DNA of 34,591 nucleotides, taken from contig NZ_FUXI01000028.1 in the NCBI RefSeq assembly GCF_900167335.1, forward strand, positions 1 to 34,591, written 5' to 3'. A program made the position numbers and the translations under genes. The notes beneath the pieces are model-generated. The model searched no databases and had not been told where the DNA came from. It worked only from the letters and a program-made list of their open reading frames with translations. Source of the stretch: Pilibacter termitis. Its GTDB lineage: Bacteria > Bacillota > Bacilli > Lactobacillales > Streptococcaceae. Every line of letters begins with the position of its first letter. Position 1 is the stretch's first letter. Shown here one piece after another: positions 9,245-18,599 of the stretch.

Positions 9245-9849
9245 AGAGGGGCGTTCAGGAGCTTGTCGTAGTGAGCCACAGCATTTACTTGCTGGAAACG
9301 AAGTTTCCAGTGCTGTTGCGAACAGCGACCAAACTCCTGCCACTCGGAGCTAGACAAAGAAAAGCAGAGAGGGGCGGTTAGGAGTTTGTCGCAGTGAGCC
9401 ATGCCATTTACTTGCCTGAAACAGAGTTTCAGGTGGCATTGCGAACAGCGACCAAACTCCTGACACTCGGAGCTAGACAAAGAAAAGCGTAGAGGGGCGG
9501 TTAGGAGCTTGTCGTAGTGAGCCACAGCATTTACTTGCTGGAAACGAAGTTTCCAGTGCTGTTGCGAACAGCGACCAAGATCCTGCCACTCGGTGCTAGA
9601 CAAAGAAAAGCTACGAGGGGCGTTCAGGAGCTTGTCGTAGTGAGCCACAGCATTTACTTGCTGGAAACGAAGTTTCCAGTGCTGTTGCGAACAGCGACCA
9701 AGCTCCTGCCCCTCATAGCTAGACAAAGAAAAGCAAAGAGGGGCGGTTAGGAGTTTGTCGTAGTGAGCCATGCCATTTACTTGCCTGAAACAAAGTTTCA
9801 GGTGGCATTGCGAACAGCGACCAAACTCCTGACACTCATAGCTAGACAA
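9245..9849 (+). repeat. Hairpin repeat cluster B: five tandem units
   Basis: Five head-to-tail units of 113-123 bp: B1 9245-9357, B2 9358-9480, B3 9481-9603, B4 9604-9726, B5 9727-9849. Each has a GAGGGGCG head, a GTCG/CGAC arm pair, a variable arm, a tip hairpin and the tail TAGACAA. Two sequence types occur in the order 1-2-1-1-2. Type 1 pairs ACAGCA with TGCTGT and CTGGAAAC with GTTTCCAG. Type 2 pairs TGCCA with TGGCA and CCTGAAAC with GTTTCAGG. Both arms change together, so pairing is kept. B5 ends exactly where the ribosome site of the next gene begins. Frames through the array are repeat translations and are not called as genes. Confidence 0.9.
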
Positions 9850-9861
9850 GGAGAAAACAAA

Positions 9862-10959
9862 ATGACCAACTACAAACCAGAAACAAAATTAGCACAATTG
9901 GGCAATCGCTCTGACAAAGTAACAGGTGCTATCGCTACCCCGATTCACCTTTCTACAACATTTTCACACCCTGCTTTCAAAGAAAGTACAGGATATGACT
10001 ACACGAGGACGGCAAGTCCGACAAGAGATATTTTAGAGCAAGGCTTGGCAGAATTGGAAGAAGGCAAAAGAGCGGTGGTGACAAGCTCTGGCATGGCTGC
10101 CATTCAGTTAGTCCTTAACCATTTTCCAAATAACTCCAAGTTTTTAGCAAGTCGTGATTTATATGGTGGCTCTTTTCGCTATTTTGACTACCTAGAAACA
10201 CAAGGAATTGCTACATTTTCCTATTTTTCAGACGAAGAAAGTTTCCTTGAGCTGATAAATGATGAAATTGATGCGATTTTTTTGGAAACGCCAACGAATC
10301 CATTGATGAATGTAATGGATATTGAGTGGGTGACAGATAAAGCGAAAAAACATGGTGCTTTACTCATTGTTGACAATACTTTTTTAACTCCTCTACGTCA
10401 GAAACCATTGACTTTAGGAGCTGATATTGTCATTCATTCTGGAACGAAATATTTAAGTGGTCATAACGACATTTTAGCAGGTGTGGTGGTGACAAATGAT
10501 GAAGAATTAGGCGAAAAATTGTACTGGATTTCCAATACGACAGGGCCGACTTTGTCCTCTTTTGACTGTTGGCTTTTTATTCGTAGTTTAAAAACACTTC
10601 CTCTCAGATTTGCACAACAGGAAAAAAATGCTAAAAAAATCGTTGAAGTATTGAAAAAAAGTGAGAAAATCAAAGATGTTCTCTATGTCGGTGTCGGTGC
10701 GATGATTTCTTTTCGAGTGCAAGACGAAAAAAAAATCGGAGATTTTTTATCCAAACTAAAACTCGTCACATTTGCAGAAAGTCTGGGAGGGATCGAAACG
10801 CTTGTGACATATCCTACTACTCAAACACACGCAGATATTCCAGAAAAAGTGCGGGAGTCTTATGGTTTAACCCCTGATTTACTTAGACTTTCGGTTGGAA
10901 TTGAAAATGTGGATGACATTGCTTGCGATCTACTTCAAGCGTTGGAGGAGAGCGTATAG
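9862..10959 (+). CDS. metI: Cystathionine gamma-synthase / O-acetylhomoserine thiolyase-like enzyme
   Basis: Cys/Met-metabolism PLP family. Starting at the ATG at 9862 (after AAGGAG at 9848-9853) gives 365 residues, the length of the Bacillus MetI group; an upstream in-frame ATG at 9763 lies inside repeat B5 and is rejected. PLP lysine is Lys196 in IHSGTKYLSGHND; the cofactor loop is SSGMAA (75-80); DNTFLTPL precedes it. It should join O-acetylhomoserine with cysteine to form cystathionine, possibly with sulfide as alternative acceptor. The substrate cannot be fixed from sequence, but metA upstream and a beta-lyase two genes before fit the synthase role. The following metF ATG touches its stop. 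Confidence 0.82.
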   Translation: MTNYKPETKLAQLGNRSDKVTGAIATPIHLSTTFSHPAFKESTGYDYTRTASPTRDILEQGLAELEEGKRAVVTSSGMAAIQLVLNHFPNNSKFLASRDLYGGSFRYFDYLETQGIATFSYFSDEESFLELINDEIDAIFLETPTNPLMNVMDIEWVTDKAKKHGALLIVDNTFLTPLRQKPLTLGADIVIHSGTKYLSGHNDILAGVVVTNDEELGEKLYWISNTTGPTLSSFDCWLFIRSLKTLPLRFAQQEKNAKKIVEVLKKSEKIKDVLYVGVGAMISFRVQDEKKIGDFLSKLKLVTFAESLGGIETLVTYPTTQTHADIPEKVRESYGLTPDLLRLSVGIENVDDIACDLLQALEESV

Positions 10960-11832
10960 ATGAAAATTGAAGAGATTTATCAACAACGGAAAAATGAGAA
11001 AAAACCAGTCATTTCACTTGAAATTTTCCCACCGAAAAAGGATAGCGGAATTGAAACACTTTACCAAATGATGGACGATTTAAAAGAGGTGAAACCTGAT
11101 TTTATCTCAGTAACGTATGGTGCAGGTGGGTCTTCTCTTGTCGAAAATAAAACGCTTGAACTTGCAAGTTTTATCAAGGAAAATTATAACATCGAAACGC
11201 TTCATCATCTGACGTGTGTCAATAAAACAAAAGAGGAAATTGACCAAATCGTAAAAGAAATTCAGAAAAAAGGAATTGAGAATATTTTAGCTTTACGTGG
11301 GGATATTTCAGGAGAACTAACTGTTTCTGATTTTCCTTTTGCCAAAAATCTTATCCGAGAAATTCATCAGTTGGGCGATTTTTCAGTGGGTGCTGCTTGC
11401 TATCCAGAAGGACATATTGATGAGCTTTGTTCGCAGGAAAATACGGCACATCTGTTAGCAAAAGAGCAGGCAGGAGTAAATTTTTTCATCTCACAACTGT
11501 TTTTTGAAAACGAACGTTTCTACCGTTTGCTAGAAAATGCACGTGCGGCAAGAATTTATACACCGATTTCCGCAGGCATTATGCCAATTATGAGCCGAAA
11601 ACAAGTCGAGAGAATGATTTTTCTATGCGGGGCAAGTTTGCCTACGGAGCTAATCAAGATTATTCATAAATACGAAAATGATTTGGACAGTCTGAGAAAA
11701 GCAGGTCTTGAATATGCTTTAAACCAAGCAGACGACCTAATTCAACAAGGCGTTGAGGGGATTCATTTTTACTCAATGAATCAAAGCTATGTAGCAACTT
11801 CTGTTTTGCAGAGGTATGGTGGGGAGCATTAG
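10960..11832 (+). CDS. metF: Methylenetetrahydrofolate reductase
   Basis: Flavin-dependent reduction of 5,10-methylene-THF to 5-methyl-THF, the methyl donor for homocysteine methylation. The 290 residues cover only the reductase barrel, unlike the long bifunctional YitJ type. It opens with SLEIFPPK, then VTYGAGGSS (48-56), HHLTCVN, LALRGD and GAACYPEGH, all typical of MetF. Translation starts directly after the preceding TAG, with TTGGAGGAG inside the upstream gene. No MetE, MetH or other homocysteine methyltransferase is in the window, so the acceptor enzyme is encoded elsewhere. A terminator hairpin follows. Confidence 0.93.
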   Translation: MKIEEIYQQRKNEKKPVISLEIFPPKKDSGIETLYQMMDDLKEVKPDFISVTYGAGGSSLVENKTLELASFIKENYNIETLHHLTCVNKTKEEIDQIVKEIQKKGIENILALRGDISGELTVSDFPFAKNLIREIHQLGDFSVGAACYPEGHIDELCSQENTAHLLAKEQAGVNFFISQLFFENERFYRLLENARAARIYTPISAGIMPIMSRKQVERMIFLCGASLPTELIKIIHKYENDLDSLRKAGLEYALNQADDLIQQGVEGIHFYSMNQSYVATSVLQRYGGEH

Positions 11833-11835
11833 ATA

Positions 11836-11877
11836 GCAAACAGCATGAAATCATTTTCGACTTCATGCTGTTTTTTT
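11836..11877 (+). terminator. Terminator after metF, between convergent operons
   Basis: AACAGCATGAA pairs with TTCATGCTGTT around a 12-nt loop and is followed by T7 on the plus strand. The trp operon ends at 11884 on the opposite strand; on that strand only a short T run follows, so termination there would be weaker. Confidence 0.85.
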
Positions 11878-11883
11878 AACCTC

Positions 11884-12666
11884 TTATTTTTTCAATGAAA
11901 CCAACAATTTACGAACGAAATCACTGATTTCTGTTTTCTTTCCTTTGTTCAACCCGTCAACAATATAGCTCCCAACAATCACGCCGTCACAATGTTTGCG
12001 GAATGCTTGTGCTTGTTCTATGCTTGAAATACCAAAACCTGCGAGAACAGGAAGAGTGCTATTTTCCGTCAAAAAACTTAGGTTTTCAAAAATCTTATCG
12101 GAATAGTCGCTTTTCGTACCTGTCACACCGTTGATTGCTACCGTATAAACAAAGCCCTCACCGTGATTGACAAGCATTTTCATTCGCTCTTTGTCCGTGG
12201 TTAGTGAAACGAGCGGGATAAGTGAAAGATCGCTGTCTTTCGTAAAACGTGTAATCATCTCACTATGCTCAAACGGAACATCTGGTACAATCAAGCCTTT
12301 TACGGCAGTATGTTCCAAATCCGCTACAAATTTTTCCACACCATATACAAAAACTGGGTTAAAATAAGTCATCAAAATAAGTGGGGTTTTTACTTTGATT
12401 GTTTGCAATTGAGCAATGATTGCTTTTAGACTTGTTTCGTTCTCCAACGCACGAATGGCTGCCTCTTGGATAACAGGACCGTCTGCTACGGGGTCTGAAA
12501 ACGGAATGCCCACTTCAATTGCACTCGCCCCTAATTCTTCTAAGTAGAGCAATGTTTCTTCCAATCCGTCTAATCCTAACGCATGGTCGCCTGCCATGAT
12601 GTACGGCACAAAAATTCCTGCGTTTTCTTCTTTTAGTGTATTCAAGTGTTTCGTTAAAGTTTTCAT
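11884..12666 (-). CDS. trpA: Tryptophan synthase alpha chain
   Basis: Cleaves indole-3-glycerol phosphate to indole and glyceraldehyde 3-phosphate within the alpha2beta2 complex. The 260-residue TIM barrel has the catalytic glutamate in SAIEVGIPFSDPVADGP (about 49-65), and GFGISSIEQ near residue 212 for phosphate binding. The usual ITAGDP of the family reads IMAGDHALG here. The start overlaps the trpB stop by 1 nt (TAATG), with GGGGGG upstream. It is the last gene of the trp operon. Confidence 0.95.
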   Translation of the reverse strand: MKTLTKHLNTLKEENAGIFVPYIMAGDHALGLDGLEETLLYLEELGASAIEVGIPFSDPVADGPVIQEAAIRALENETSLKAIIAQLQTIKVKTPLILMTYFNPVFVYGVEKFVADLEHTAVKGLIVPDVPFEHSEMITRFTKDSDLSLIPLVSLTTDKERMKMLVNHGEGFVYTVAINGVTGTKSDYSDKIFENLSFLTENSTLPVLAGFGISSIEQAQAFRKHCDGVIVGSYIVDGLNKGKKTEISDFVRKLLVSLKK

Positions 12667-13865
12667 TAACTAATCCCCCCTTTTTCAAATCTATCTTTAA
12701 GCTGAGCGACATCCTTGTCTCCTCGACCAGAAAGACAAAGAATGATGATTTTATCTTTTCCATATTGCTTAGCGATCTCTGGTAATTTGCTGATAGCGTG
12801 AGAGCTTTCAAGTGCTGGGATAATTCCTTCTGTTTGGCAAAGAAGTTTAAATCCTTCTAGTGCCTCGTCATCTGTTGCGGCAATGTACTTCACTCGTCCC
12901 GTCTCATCCCAATGACAATGCTCAGGTCCAAGTCCCGGATAATCAAGCCCTGCCGAAATTGAGTATGCTTCTTGAATTTGCCCGTTTTCATCTTGTAAAA
13001 TTTTCATCAAATTTCCATGCAGAACACCGTCTTTTCCACGATTAATACTTGCAGCTGTCTCCGTTGTATCTAGCCCACGACCAGCAGCTTCTACCCCAAT
13101 CATTGCCACTTCGCTATCGTTGACAAATGGATAGAAAAGTCCTGCTGCATTTGAGCCACCGCCACAACAAGCGATTAACACATCTGGCAAACGACCTTCT
13201 TTTTCCAAAATCTGTTCTCTTGCCTCTTTACCTATTACGCTTTGAAAGTCTCTCACCATTTCTGGAAATGGTGCAGGGCCTGCTGCTGTGCCTAAAACAT
13301 AGTGCGTATCCTCTACTTCTGCTACCCATGCTCGTAATGCCTCGTTTACAGCATCTTTTAGCACTCGTGAGCCTGTGGTAACTGCGTGAACTTTCGTCCC
13401 CAACAATTCCATACGAAATACGTTGAGTGCTTGGCGTTTCACGTCCTCCTCGCCCATATACACTTTACATTCCATGCCAAAAAGTGCTGCTGCTGTGGCT
13501 GTGGCAACTCCGTGCTGCCCTGCCCCAGTTTCTGCGATGATTTTGGTTTTCCCCATTCTTTTTGCCAACATTACTTGAGCAAGAGCGTTATTGATTTTAT
13601 GGGCTCCCGTGTGGTTCAAATCCTCACGTTTTAAATAAATTCTTGCTCCTCCTAATTTTTCTGACAAATTCTTCGCATAATAAAGCGGATTTTCTCGACC
13701 AACATAGTCTTTCAGAAGATAATTCAATTCCTTTTGAAATTCTTCATCCTCTTTGATTTCATCATATGCTTGTTTTAACTCTTTGACTGCACTCATCAAG
13801 GTTTCTGGAACAAATTGCCCGCCGTAAGTGCCGAAAAATCCTTTGTTGTCTGGTTTTTGATACAT
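12666..13865 (-). CDS. trpB: Tryptophan synthase beta chain
   Basis: PLP-dependent condensation of indole with serine to tryptophan. The 399-residue length is standard. PLP lysine is Lys90 in [11 protein letters not shown]; the catalytic AETGAGQHG and the PLP-phosphate loop [10 protein letters not shown] are both present. The ATG at 13865 follows AGGAGG. The gene pairs with trpA by overlapping stop and start, as expected for a fixed-ratio complex. Confidence 0.96.
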   Translation of the reverse strand: MYQKPDNKGFFGTYGGQFVPETLMSAVKELKQAYDEIKEDEEFQKELNYLLKDYVGRENPLYYAKNLSEKLGGARIYLKREDLNHTGAHKINNALAQVMLAKRMGKTKIIAETGAGQHGVATATAAALFGMECKVYMGEEDVKRQALNVFRMELLGTKVHAVTTGSRVLKDAVNEALRAWVAEVEDTHYVLGTAAGPAPFPEMVRDFQSVIGKEAREQILEKEGRLPDVLIACCGGGSNAAGLFYPFVNDSEVAMIGVEAAGRGLDTTETAASINRGKDGVLHGNLMKILQDENGQIQEAYSISAGLDYPGLGPEHCHWDETGRVKYIAATDDEALEGFKLLCQTEGIIPALESSHAISKLPEIAKQYGKDKIIILCLSGRGDKDVAQLKDRFEKGGIS

Positions 13866-13875
13866 AATAAACCTC

Positions 13876-14493
13876 CTAATTTTTTAGCTGATTATTTTTC
13901 ACCGTTTGTATAAAATCTTTTATTTTCCTTATGTTTTTTTCACCGTTCACCTCAACACCGCTTGAGACATCTACACCTGTCGGGTGAAAATATTGGATTG
14001 CTTGTACGACATTTTCACTTGTTAAACCACCTGCAATAAAAAATTGGTAGTTAGAAAGTTGTGAAACGTCTACTTTTTCCCATTCAAAACGCTCGCCATT
14101 GCCTCCTGCAAATTTTCCTGACGGAGCATCAAGCAAAATAGTATGCTCATGAAATTCTTTTATCCCCTCTGGAAGTTTGCCCTCTTCAACACTAAACGCT
14201 TTTAAAATTGGTACGTTTATTTCATTTGCATAGTCAATACTCTCACTTCCGTGCAATTGAACCATGTCAAGCGGCACTTCTTCGATAAGTTCTTTCACTT
14301 TCGTCAAATCTTCGTCGACAAAAAGACCGACTTTCACAATCCCGTCTGGTATGAGCTTTGCTAGAGATCGAGCTTGCTGTTTCGTGATTTTTCGCTTGCT
14401 TTTAGCAAAGACAAAACCGATGTGTGTTGCTCCATTTTCTACCGCCGCTTGAACTGCCTCTTGTGTTTTTAACCCACATATTTTAATCAACAT
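13876..14493 (-). CDS. trpF: Phosphoribosylanthranilate isomerase
   Basis: Amadori rearrangement of phosphoribosylanthranilate in tryptophan synthesis. The 205-residue TIM barrel starts with [10 protein letters not shown], carrying the conserved catalytic Cys, and has [17 protein letters not shown] with the catalytic Asp, and a phosphate site [11 protein letters not shown]. It overlaps the end of trpC by 11 nt, so the two steps acting on the same intermediate are translated together but not fused. Confidence 0.95.
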   Translation of the reverse strand: MLIKICGLKTQEAVQAAVENGATHIGFVFAKSKRKITKQQARSLAKLIPDGIVKVGLFVDEDLTKVKELIEEVPLDMVQLHGSESIDYANEINVPILKAFSVEEGKLPEGIKEFHEHTILLDAPSGKFAGGNGERFEWEKVDVSQLSNYQFFIAGGLTSENVVQAIQYFHPTGVDVSSGVEVNGEKNIRKIKDFIQTVKNNQLKN

Positions 14494-15250
14494 TTCGTCT
14501 CACCTGAAGGCGACTTGCCGCCGTTTTCGCATCTTTTTCTTTCATCAATGCCTCGCCCACTAAGACTGCACGATAATTTTCCGCCACTTTTTTCGCCTCT
14601 ACCGCTGATTTTATCCCAGATTCTGAAATATAGAAAACGCCTGATTTTTGAAGTTTCGCAAGGTGCAAACTCGTTTCTATCGACACTTCAAATGTTTTCA
14701 AATTTCGATTGTTCACACCGATTAAATTGCCACCAATGGAATGGGCAACCGCAAGTTCCTCCTCGTTATGCACTTCTACCAAAACTTCTAAGCCAATCGA
14801 AGTAGCATATTCATAAAGTACTTGTAATCTTTCTTTCGATAACGCTGCAACAATCAATAAAATCATCGTCGCTCCAGCATTTACCGCTCGATTCACTTGT
14901 TTTTCGTCAATAATGAAGTCTTTATTTAAAACGGGCAACTCTACATTTTTTGCGACCAATCGCAAGTCTTCAATATTTCCTTTGAAAAACACAGGGTCAG
15001 TTAAAACGGAAATCGCTGAAACATTCGCTTGCTCGTATTGTTTGGCTTGATTTAGCACGTCCACTTCCATATTGATCGCACCAAGAGAGGGTGAGGCACG
15101 CTTTACTTCGGCAATGATTTGTAAATTTTGTTCATTTTTCCTCAATCTTTCGATAAAAGAAGTCGTTTTTCTTACTTTCCCTACTTTCTCTAAAGGCATT
15201 TTGGCAACTTCTTTTTCCTTTTCCAATAATATTTTTTCTAAAAAATCCAT
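14483..15250 (-). CDS. trpC: Indole-3-glycerol phosphate synthase
   Basis: Closes the indole ring from CdRP. The 255-residue barrel shows IAEVKRASPSLG (46-57), the catalytic LNKDFIID and GATMILLIVAAL, GVNNRNLKTFEV and ISESGIKS phosphate-binding segments. Length is typical of the single-domain enzyme. The start lies 4 nt after the trpD stop region. Confidence 0.95.
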   Translation of the reverse strand: MDFLEKILLEKEKEVAKMPLEKVGKVRKTTSFIERLRKNEQNLQIIAEVKRASPSLGAINMEVDVLNQAKQYEQANVSAISVLTDPVFFKGNIEDLRLVAKNVELPVLNKDFIIDEKQVNRAVNAGATMILLIVAALSKERLQVLYEYATSIGLEVLVEVHNEEELAVAHSIGGNLIGVNNRNLKTFEVSIETSLHLAKLQKSGVFYISESGIKSAVEAKKVAENYRAVLVGEALMKEKDAKTAASRLQVRRNVD

Positions 15251-15253
15251 TGT

Positions 15254-16261
15254 TTACCCCCTTTGCACACGTTGCATTTCTTCTAATTTTTGATAGGCAA
15301 CTCCATTATCTAACAACTCTCTTGCAAGTTCAATCCCCTCTTTTACAGTAGTCGCTTTGTCCGCCGCATAAAAGCCTAATCCTGCGTTTAATAAAGTTGT
15401 TTCTTTGTAAGGAGAATTTTCACCTTTTAGTACGCTTTTCAAGATTTCAGCATTTTCATGTGGCTCGCCCCCACGAATCTCCTTGACCGAAATTTCCTTT
15501 AAACCAACGCTTGCTGCATCAAATTCATGAAGTGTGATTTCGCCATTTTCAAGAAGAGCATATTGATTTACACCAGACAAACTTGCCTCGTCCATGTTCT
15601 CAGGACCGCTAATGACCACTGCTCGCTTACGTCCTAGCTCTTTTAGCGTTTCCGCCGTTTGAGCGATTAAATCTCTCCTTGACGTTCCCATTAATTGATA
15701 TTCTAGCGGAACTGGATTGGTCAGCGGGCCAATCAAATTCATAATCGTTGGAATTTCTAACTCTCTGCGTACCCCTGTAATAAAACGCATATTCGGGTGC
15801 AAATGTTGAGCGAATAAAAAGACAAGACCTGTTTCATCTAAAATTTCCCCTAAACGCTCAGCTGGCAAGTAAAGATTAATGCCTAGAGTTTCCAAAACAT
15901 CTGCACTGCCAGATTTTGAGCTAATGGAACGATTCCCATGTTTTGCCATGTTCACCCCGCCAGATGCTAAAACAAAGGCTGAAGTAGTCGAAACATTAAA
16001 ACTGAAACTTCTATCTCCTCCTGTTCCGCAATTATCCATAATTCCTACTCTTTTTGTAGGGATTTTCGTCGCATTTCGTTGGATAACTTCAGCAAGACCT
16101 GCCATTTCAACAGCACTTTCACCTTTCATTTTCAAAGCGATTAAGAAAGAAGAAACTTGTGCGTCCGTTAATTCTCCTTGAAAAATAGATGTTCCCACTT
16201 GCAAAATTTCATTGCGGTTCAAATTTTCACGATCAATAATTTTTTCTAATAGTCCTTTCAT
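15254..16261 (-). CDS. trpD: Anthranilate phosphoribosyltransferase
   Basis: Transfers phosphoribosyl from PRPP to anthranilate. The 335-residue protein has the PRPP/phosphate motif CGTGGDRSFSFNVST near residue 78-92 and KHGNRSISSKSGSADVLE for anthranilate and PRPP binding, both intact. The start overlaps trpG by 4 nt and follows GAGGAGG. It is a stand-alone TrpD; the glutamine amidotransferase is a separate gene here. Confidence 0.95.
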   Translation of the reverse strand: MKGLLEKIIDRENLNRNEILQVGTSIFQGELTDAQVSSFLIALKMKGESAVEMAGLAEVIQRNATKIPTKRVGIMDNCGTGGDRSFSFNVSTTSAFVLASGGVNMAKHGNRSISSKSGSADVLETLGINLYLPAERLGEILDETGLVFLFAQHLHPNMRFITGVRRELEIPTIMNLIGPLTNPVPLEYQLMGTSRRDLIAQTAETLKELGRKRAVVISGPENMDEASLSGVNQYALLENGEITLHEFDAASVGLKEISVKEIRGGEPHENAEILKSVLKGENSPYKETTLLNAGLGFYAADKATTVKEGIELARELLDNGVAYQKLEEMQRVQRG

Positions 16262-16845
16262 TTTCTTGCCTCCTCATTATTAGTGATTTTCACAAAGTTC
16301 TCAATCATTTTTAGTCCCTCTGGTGTCGAGATAGACTCTGGGTGAAATTGTAGTCCAAAAAGATTCAATTTTTCATGCTCAAACGACATAATTTCCGCAT
16401 CTCCCTCACTTCGTGAAGTAATTCTTAATTCACTAGGAAAACTCGCCTCCTCAACTACAATCGAGTGATAACGCATTGCTGTAAATTCTCTTGGAATTTC
16501 TTGGAAAATTTCACTTTCACCCGTATGTGTCACTTGACTTTCCTTGCCGTGCATGGTTTCCTTTGCCAAAATCAATTTCCCACCTAACACTTCGACAATC
16601 GCCTGATGTCCTAAACAAATTCCAAGCATTGCTTTTTTTCGATAGAAATGTTCAATCACTTTTTCAAGATTTCCCGCCTCACTCGGCCAACCGGGTCCCG
16701 GCGAAAGCACGATACCACTCGCTTTTTCTAACTCTTCAAACAGATTTTTTGCGTCATTTCGGATGACTTTCACCTCGGTAAAAGTGCCAAGATATTGAGC
16801 TAAATTGTGCGTAAAGGAATCGTAATTATCGACTAAAACAATCAT
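16258..16845 (-). CDS. trpG: Anthranilate synthase glutamine amidotransferase subunit
   Basis: Releases ammonia from glutamine for TrpE. The 195-residue class I glutaminase has the nucleophile Cys77 in GICLGHQ and the His168/Glu170 pair in QFHPES; the oxyanion segment SPGPGWP is at 48-54. In some Firmicutes this subunit also serves folate (PabA); none of the pab genes is nearby. The ATG overlaps the trpE stop (ATGA) with GGGGTGA upstream. Confidence 0.93.
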   Translation of the reverse strand: MIVLVDNYDSFTHNLAQYLGTFTEVKVIRNDAKNLFEELEKASGIVLSPGPGWPSEAGNLEKVIEHFYRKKAMLGICLGHQAIVEVLGGKLILAKETMHGKESQVTHTGESEIFQEIPREFTAMRYHSIVVEEASFPSELRITSRSEGDAEIMSFEHEKLNLFGLQFHPESISTPEGLKMIENFVKITNNEEARK

Positions 16846-18242
16846 GAAATCACCCCGTTTTCTATTTTGTTATACTCATGCTCTTCAACTTCTAGCAATG
16901 CTTTTGCTTTGTGCAAAGTTTCCTCATATTCTTTTTCAGGTTCAGAGTCAAAGACAATTCCAGCTCCCGCTTGCACATAAGCTTTTTTATCCTTGACAAC
17001 CATTGTCCGAATGGCAATAGCAAAATCGCAAGAATCATTTTGCGAAAGATAGCCGACAGCACCGGCATATACACCACGCTTAACTTTTTCAAATTCATAA
17101 ATTCTTTGCATTGCACGAATTTTTGGTGCTCCTGACACAGTCCCTGCTGGAAGTAAAGATTTTAGTGCGTCCATTGAGGTGTAACTTTGCTTTAATTGTC
17201 CTGTAACAACGGACACTAAGTGCATTACATAGCGATATTTCTCTACGGTCAAGTAAAGTGGCACTTTGACGGAGCCGATTTCGGATATTTTTCCTATATC
17301 ATTTCTGCCCAAGTCTACAAGCATTTTGTGTTCTGCTAACTCTTTTTCGTCATTTTCTAACTCTTGCTCTAGTGCGAAATCTTCTTGCGGTGTCACACCA
17401 CGCTTTCTAGTCCCTGCGATTGGATTGGTGGACACCACCCCGTCTTTGACCGAAACCAAACTCTCAGGAGACGAACCGATAATTTGCGTATCGCCAAAAT
17501 CAATGAAATACAAATAACTTGACGGGTTACTTTGTCGTAATTTTCGGTAGTAGGCAAACGGGTCGTAGGGAAAATCTGCTGACAAACGCTGACTTGGCAC
17601 CATTTGGAAAATATCCCCTTGCCGAATGTACTCTTTTGCGTTCTTGACAATTTCCATAAATTCTTGCTTTGTATAATTACTCTTGTAATCCAATTTGGGA
17701 ATGGTAATCTGCTGGTATTCCGTCTCTTGCACGTTTAACACTTCCTGCATTTTTTCTTCGATTGCCAAATCCAACTCCGCCTCACTCCTCTTCGAGTAAG
17801 TATCTTCCTCGACAAAATAAATCCTCTCTTTTTGGTGGTCAATGAGTACATAAGAGTCAAAGAGGAAAAAACGCATATCGTCTAGTCCAATTTCATCTGG
17901 CGGAATTTCACCAATATCCTCATAACAAGCGAATACATCATAACCAACATACCCAATTGCCCCACTTTGAAACGGTAAGTCTTCGACTAATTTTTCTTTT
18001 TTCACCACGTATTTTTCTAACTCTTTTAACGGGTCAAGGCAAGGGAAACTTTCCTTGTCTAGCTGAAAAATTCCAGCATGGTAACGACACTCATGCACTG
18101 GGTCAAGTGCGATAATGGTATATCTCGCCTTTTCCTTTTCTCGTGGAATACTTTCTAACATCGTCTTATTTTTTCCTTTTAACCGCAAATAAACAGCTAC
18201 TGGAGTTAAAAAATCTGCGTTCATCACTTTTATTTTTCTCAT
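16842..18242 (-). CDS. trpE: Anthranilate synthase component I
   Basis: Converts chorismate and ammonia to anthranilate, the first and regulated step. The start at 18242 is preferred because GGAGG lies 5 nt upstream; an ATG at 18254 overlaps that site. This gives 466 residues. The N-terminal MLESIPREKEKARY carries the LES-type motif linked to tryptophan feedback in the family. The C-terminal chorismate-binding domain has SPESLVS, NPIAGTRKRG, LVDLGRNDIG and GTVSGAPKIRAM. It heads the trp operon directly below the T-box leader. Confidence 0.95.
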   Translation of the reverse strand: MRKIKVMNADFLTPVAVYLRLKGKNKTMLESIPREKEKARYTIIALDPVHECRYHAGIFQLDKESFPCLDPLKELEKYVVKKEKLVEDLPFQSGAIGYVGYDVFACYEDIGEIPPDEIGLDDMRFFLFDSYVLIDHQKERIYFVEEDTYSKRSEAELDLAIEEKMQEVLNVQETEYQQITIPKLDYKSNYTKQEFMEIVKNAKEYIRQGDIFQMVPSQRLSADFPYDPFAYYRKLRQSNPSSYLYFIDFGDTQIIGSSPESLVSVKDGVVSTNPIAGTRKRGVTPQEDFALEQELENDEKELAEHKMLVDLGRNDIGKISEIGSVKVPLYLTVEKYRYVMHLVSVVTGQLKQSYTSMDALKSLLPAGTVSGAPKIRAMQRIYEFEKVKRGVYAGAVGYLSQNDSCDFAIAIRTMVVKDKKAYVQAGAGIVFDSEPEKEYEETLHKAKALLEVEEHEYNKIENGVIS

Positions 18243-18261
18243 AACAACCTCCATTTTCTAT

Positions 18262-18593
18262 AAAAAAACACCCCAGACTAATAGCTAGTCTGAGGGTGCA
18301 ATTGCACGGTACCACCTCTTGATAACTTTCCAAAGTACACGAACACCCTCACACCAAATAAATGGTATGAGGGTGTTTCACACGGTGCCACCTCGCAAAA
18401 AGTTTCGCTCATCACTGTCTAACAACAGCATACTCTATATTGGGAGCACCCAGTATTCCTTAATAAGCTAAGCCGTTCGGAATACAATTTGAAAGTCCAT
18501 TCACCTCTCACCTACTACTAACTCCCACCAAACGTCAGCTCTCTAAAAATAAGTTGAAAGGATACTACTCTTTCTTCAATCTGTTTTTATATT
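18262..18593 (-). ncRNA. Trp-specific T-box leader with duplicated antiterminator/terminator half
   Basis: Read on the minus strand, the leader contains Stem I features (AGAGAG, then GGTGGGA in the distal loop) and a specifier loop GAATGGAC, with TGG (Trp) at 18499-18497. A first T-box core GAGGTGGCACCGTG lies at 18381-18395 and is followed by a hairpin (18342-18377) with no T run. Only about 24 nt later comes a second core GAGGTGGTACCGTG (18305-18318) and a hairpin (18269-18298) followed by T7. There is no second Stem I between them, so one specifier serves two antiterminator modules. The first bulge TGGC fits discriminator G73 of tRNA-Trp exactly; the second TGGT would need a wobble. Uncharged tRNA-Trp should allow read-through into trpE. 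Confidence 0.9.
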
Positions 18594-18599
18594 ACATTT

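Noticed and set aside
9127-9849. 240-codon minus-strand frame with internal repeats
   Set aside because: It is only the translation of the five tandem hairpin repeats plus the end of patB; no start signal or protein-like composition.
9245-9849. CRISPR array
   Set aside because: Units are 113-123 bp and adjoin with no unique spacers; each unit folds into one long hairpin.
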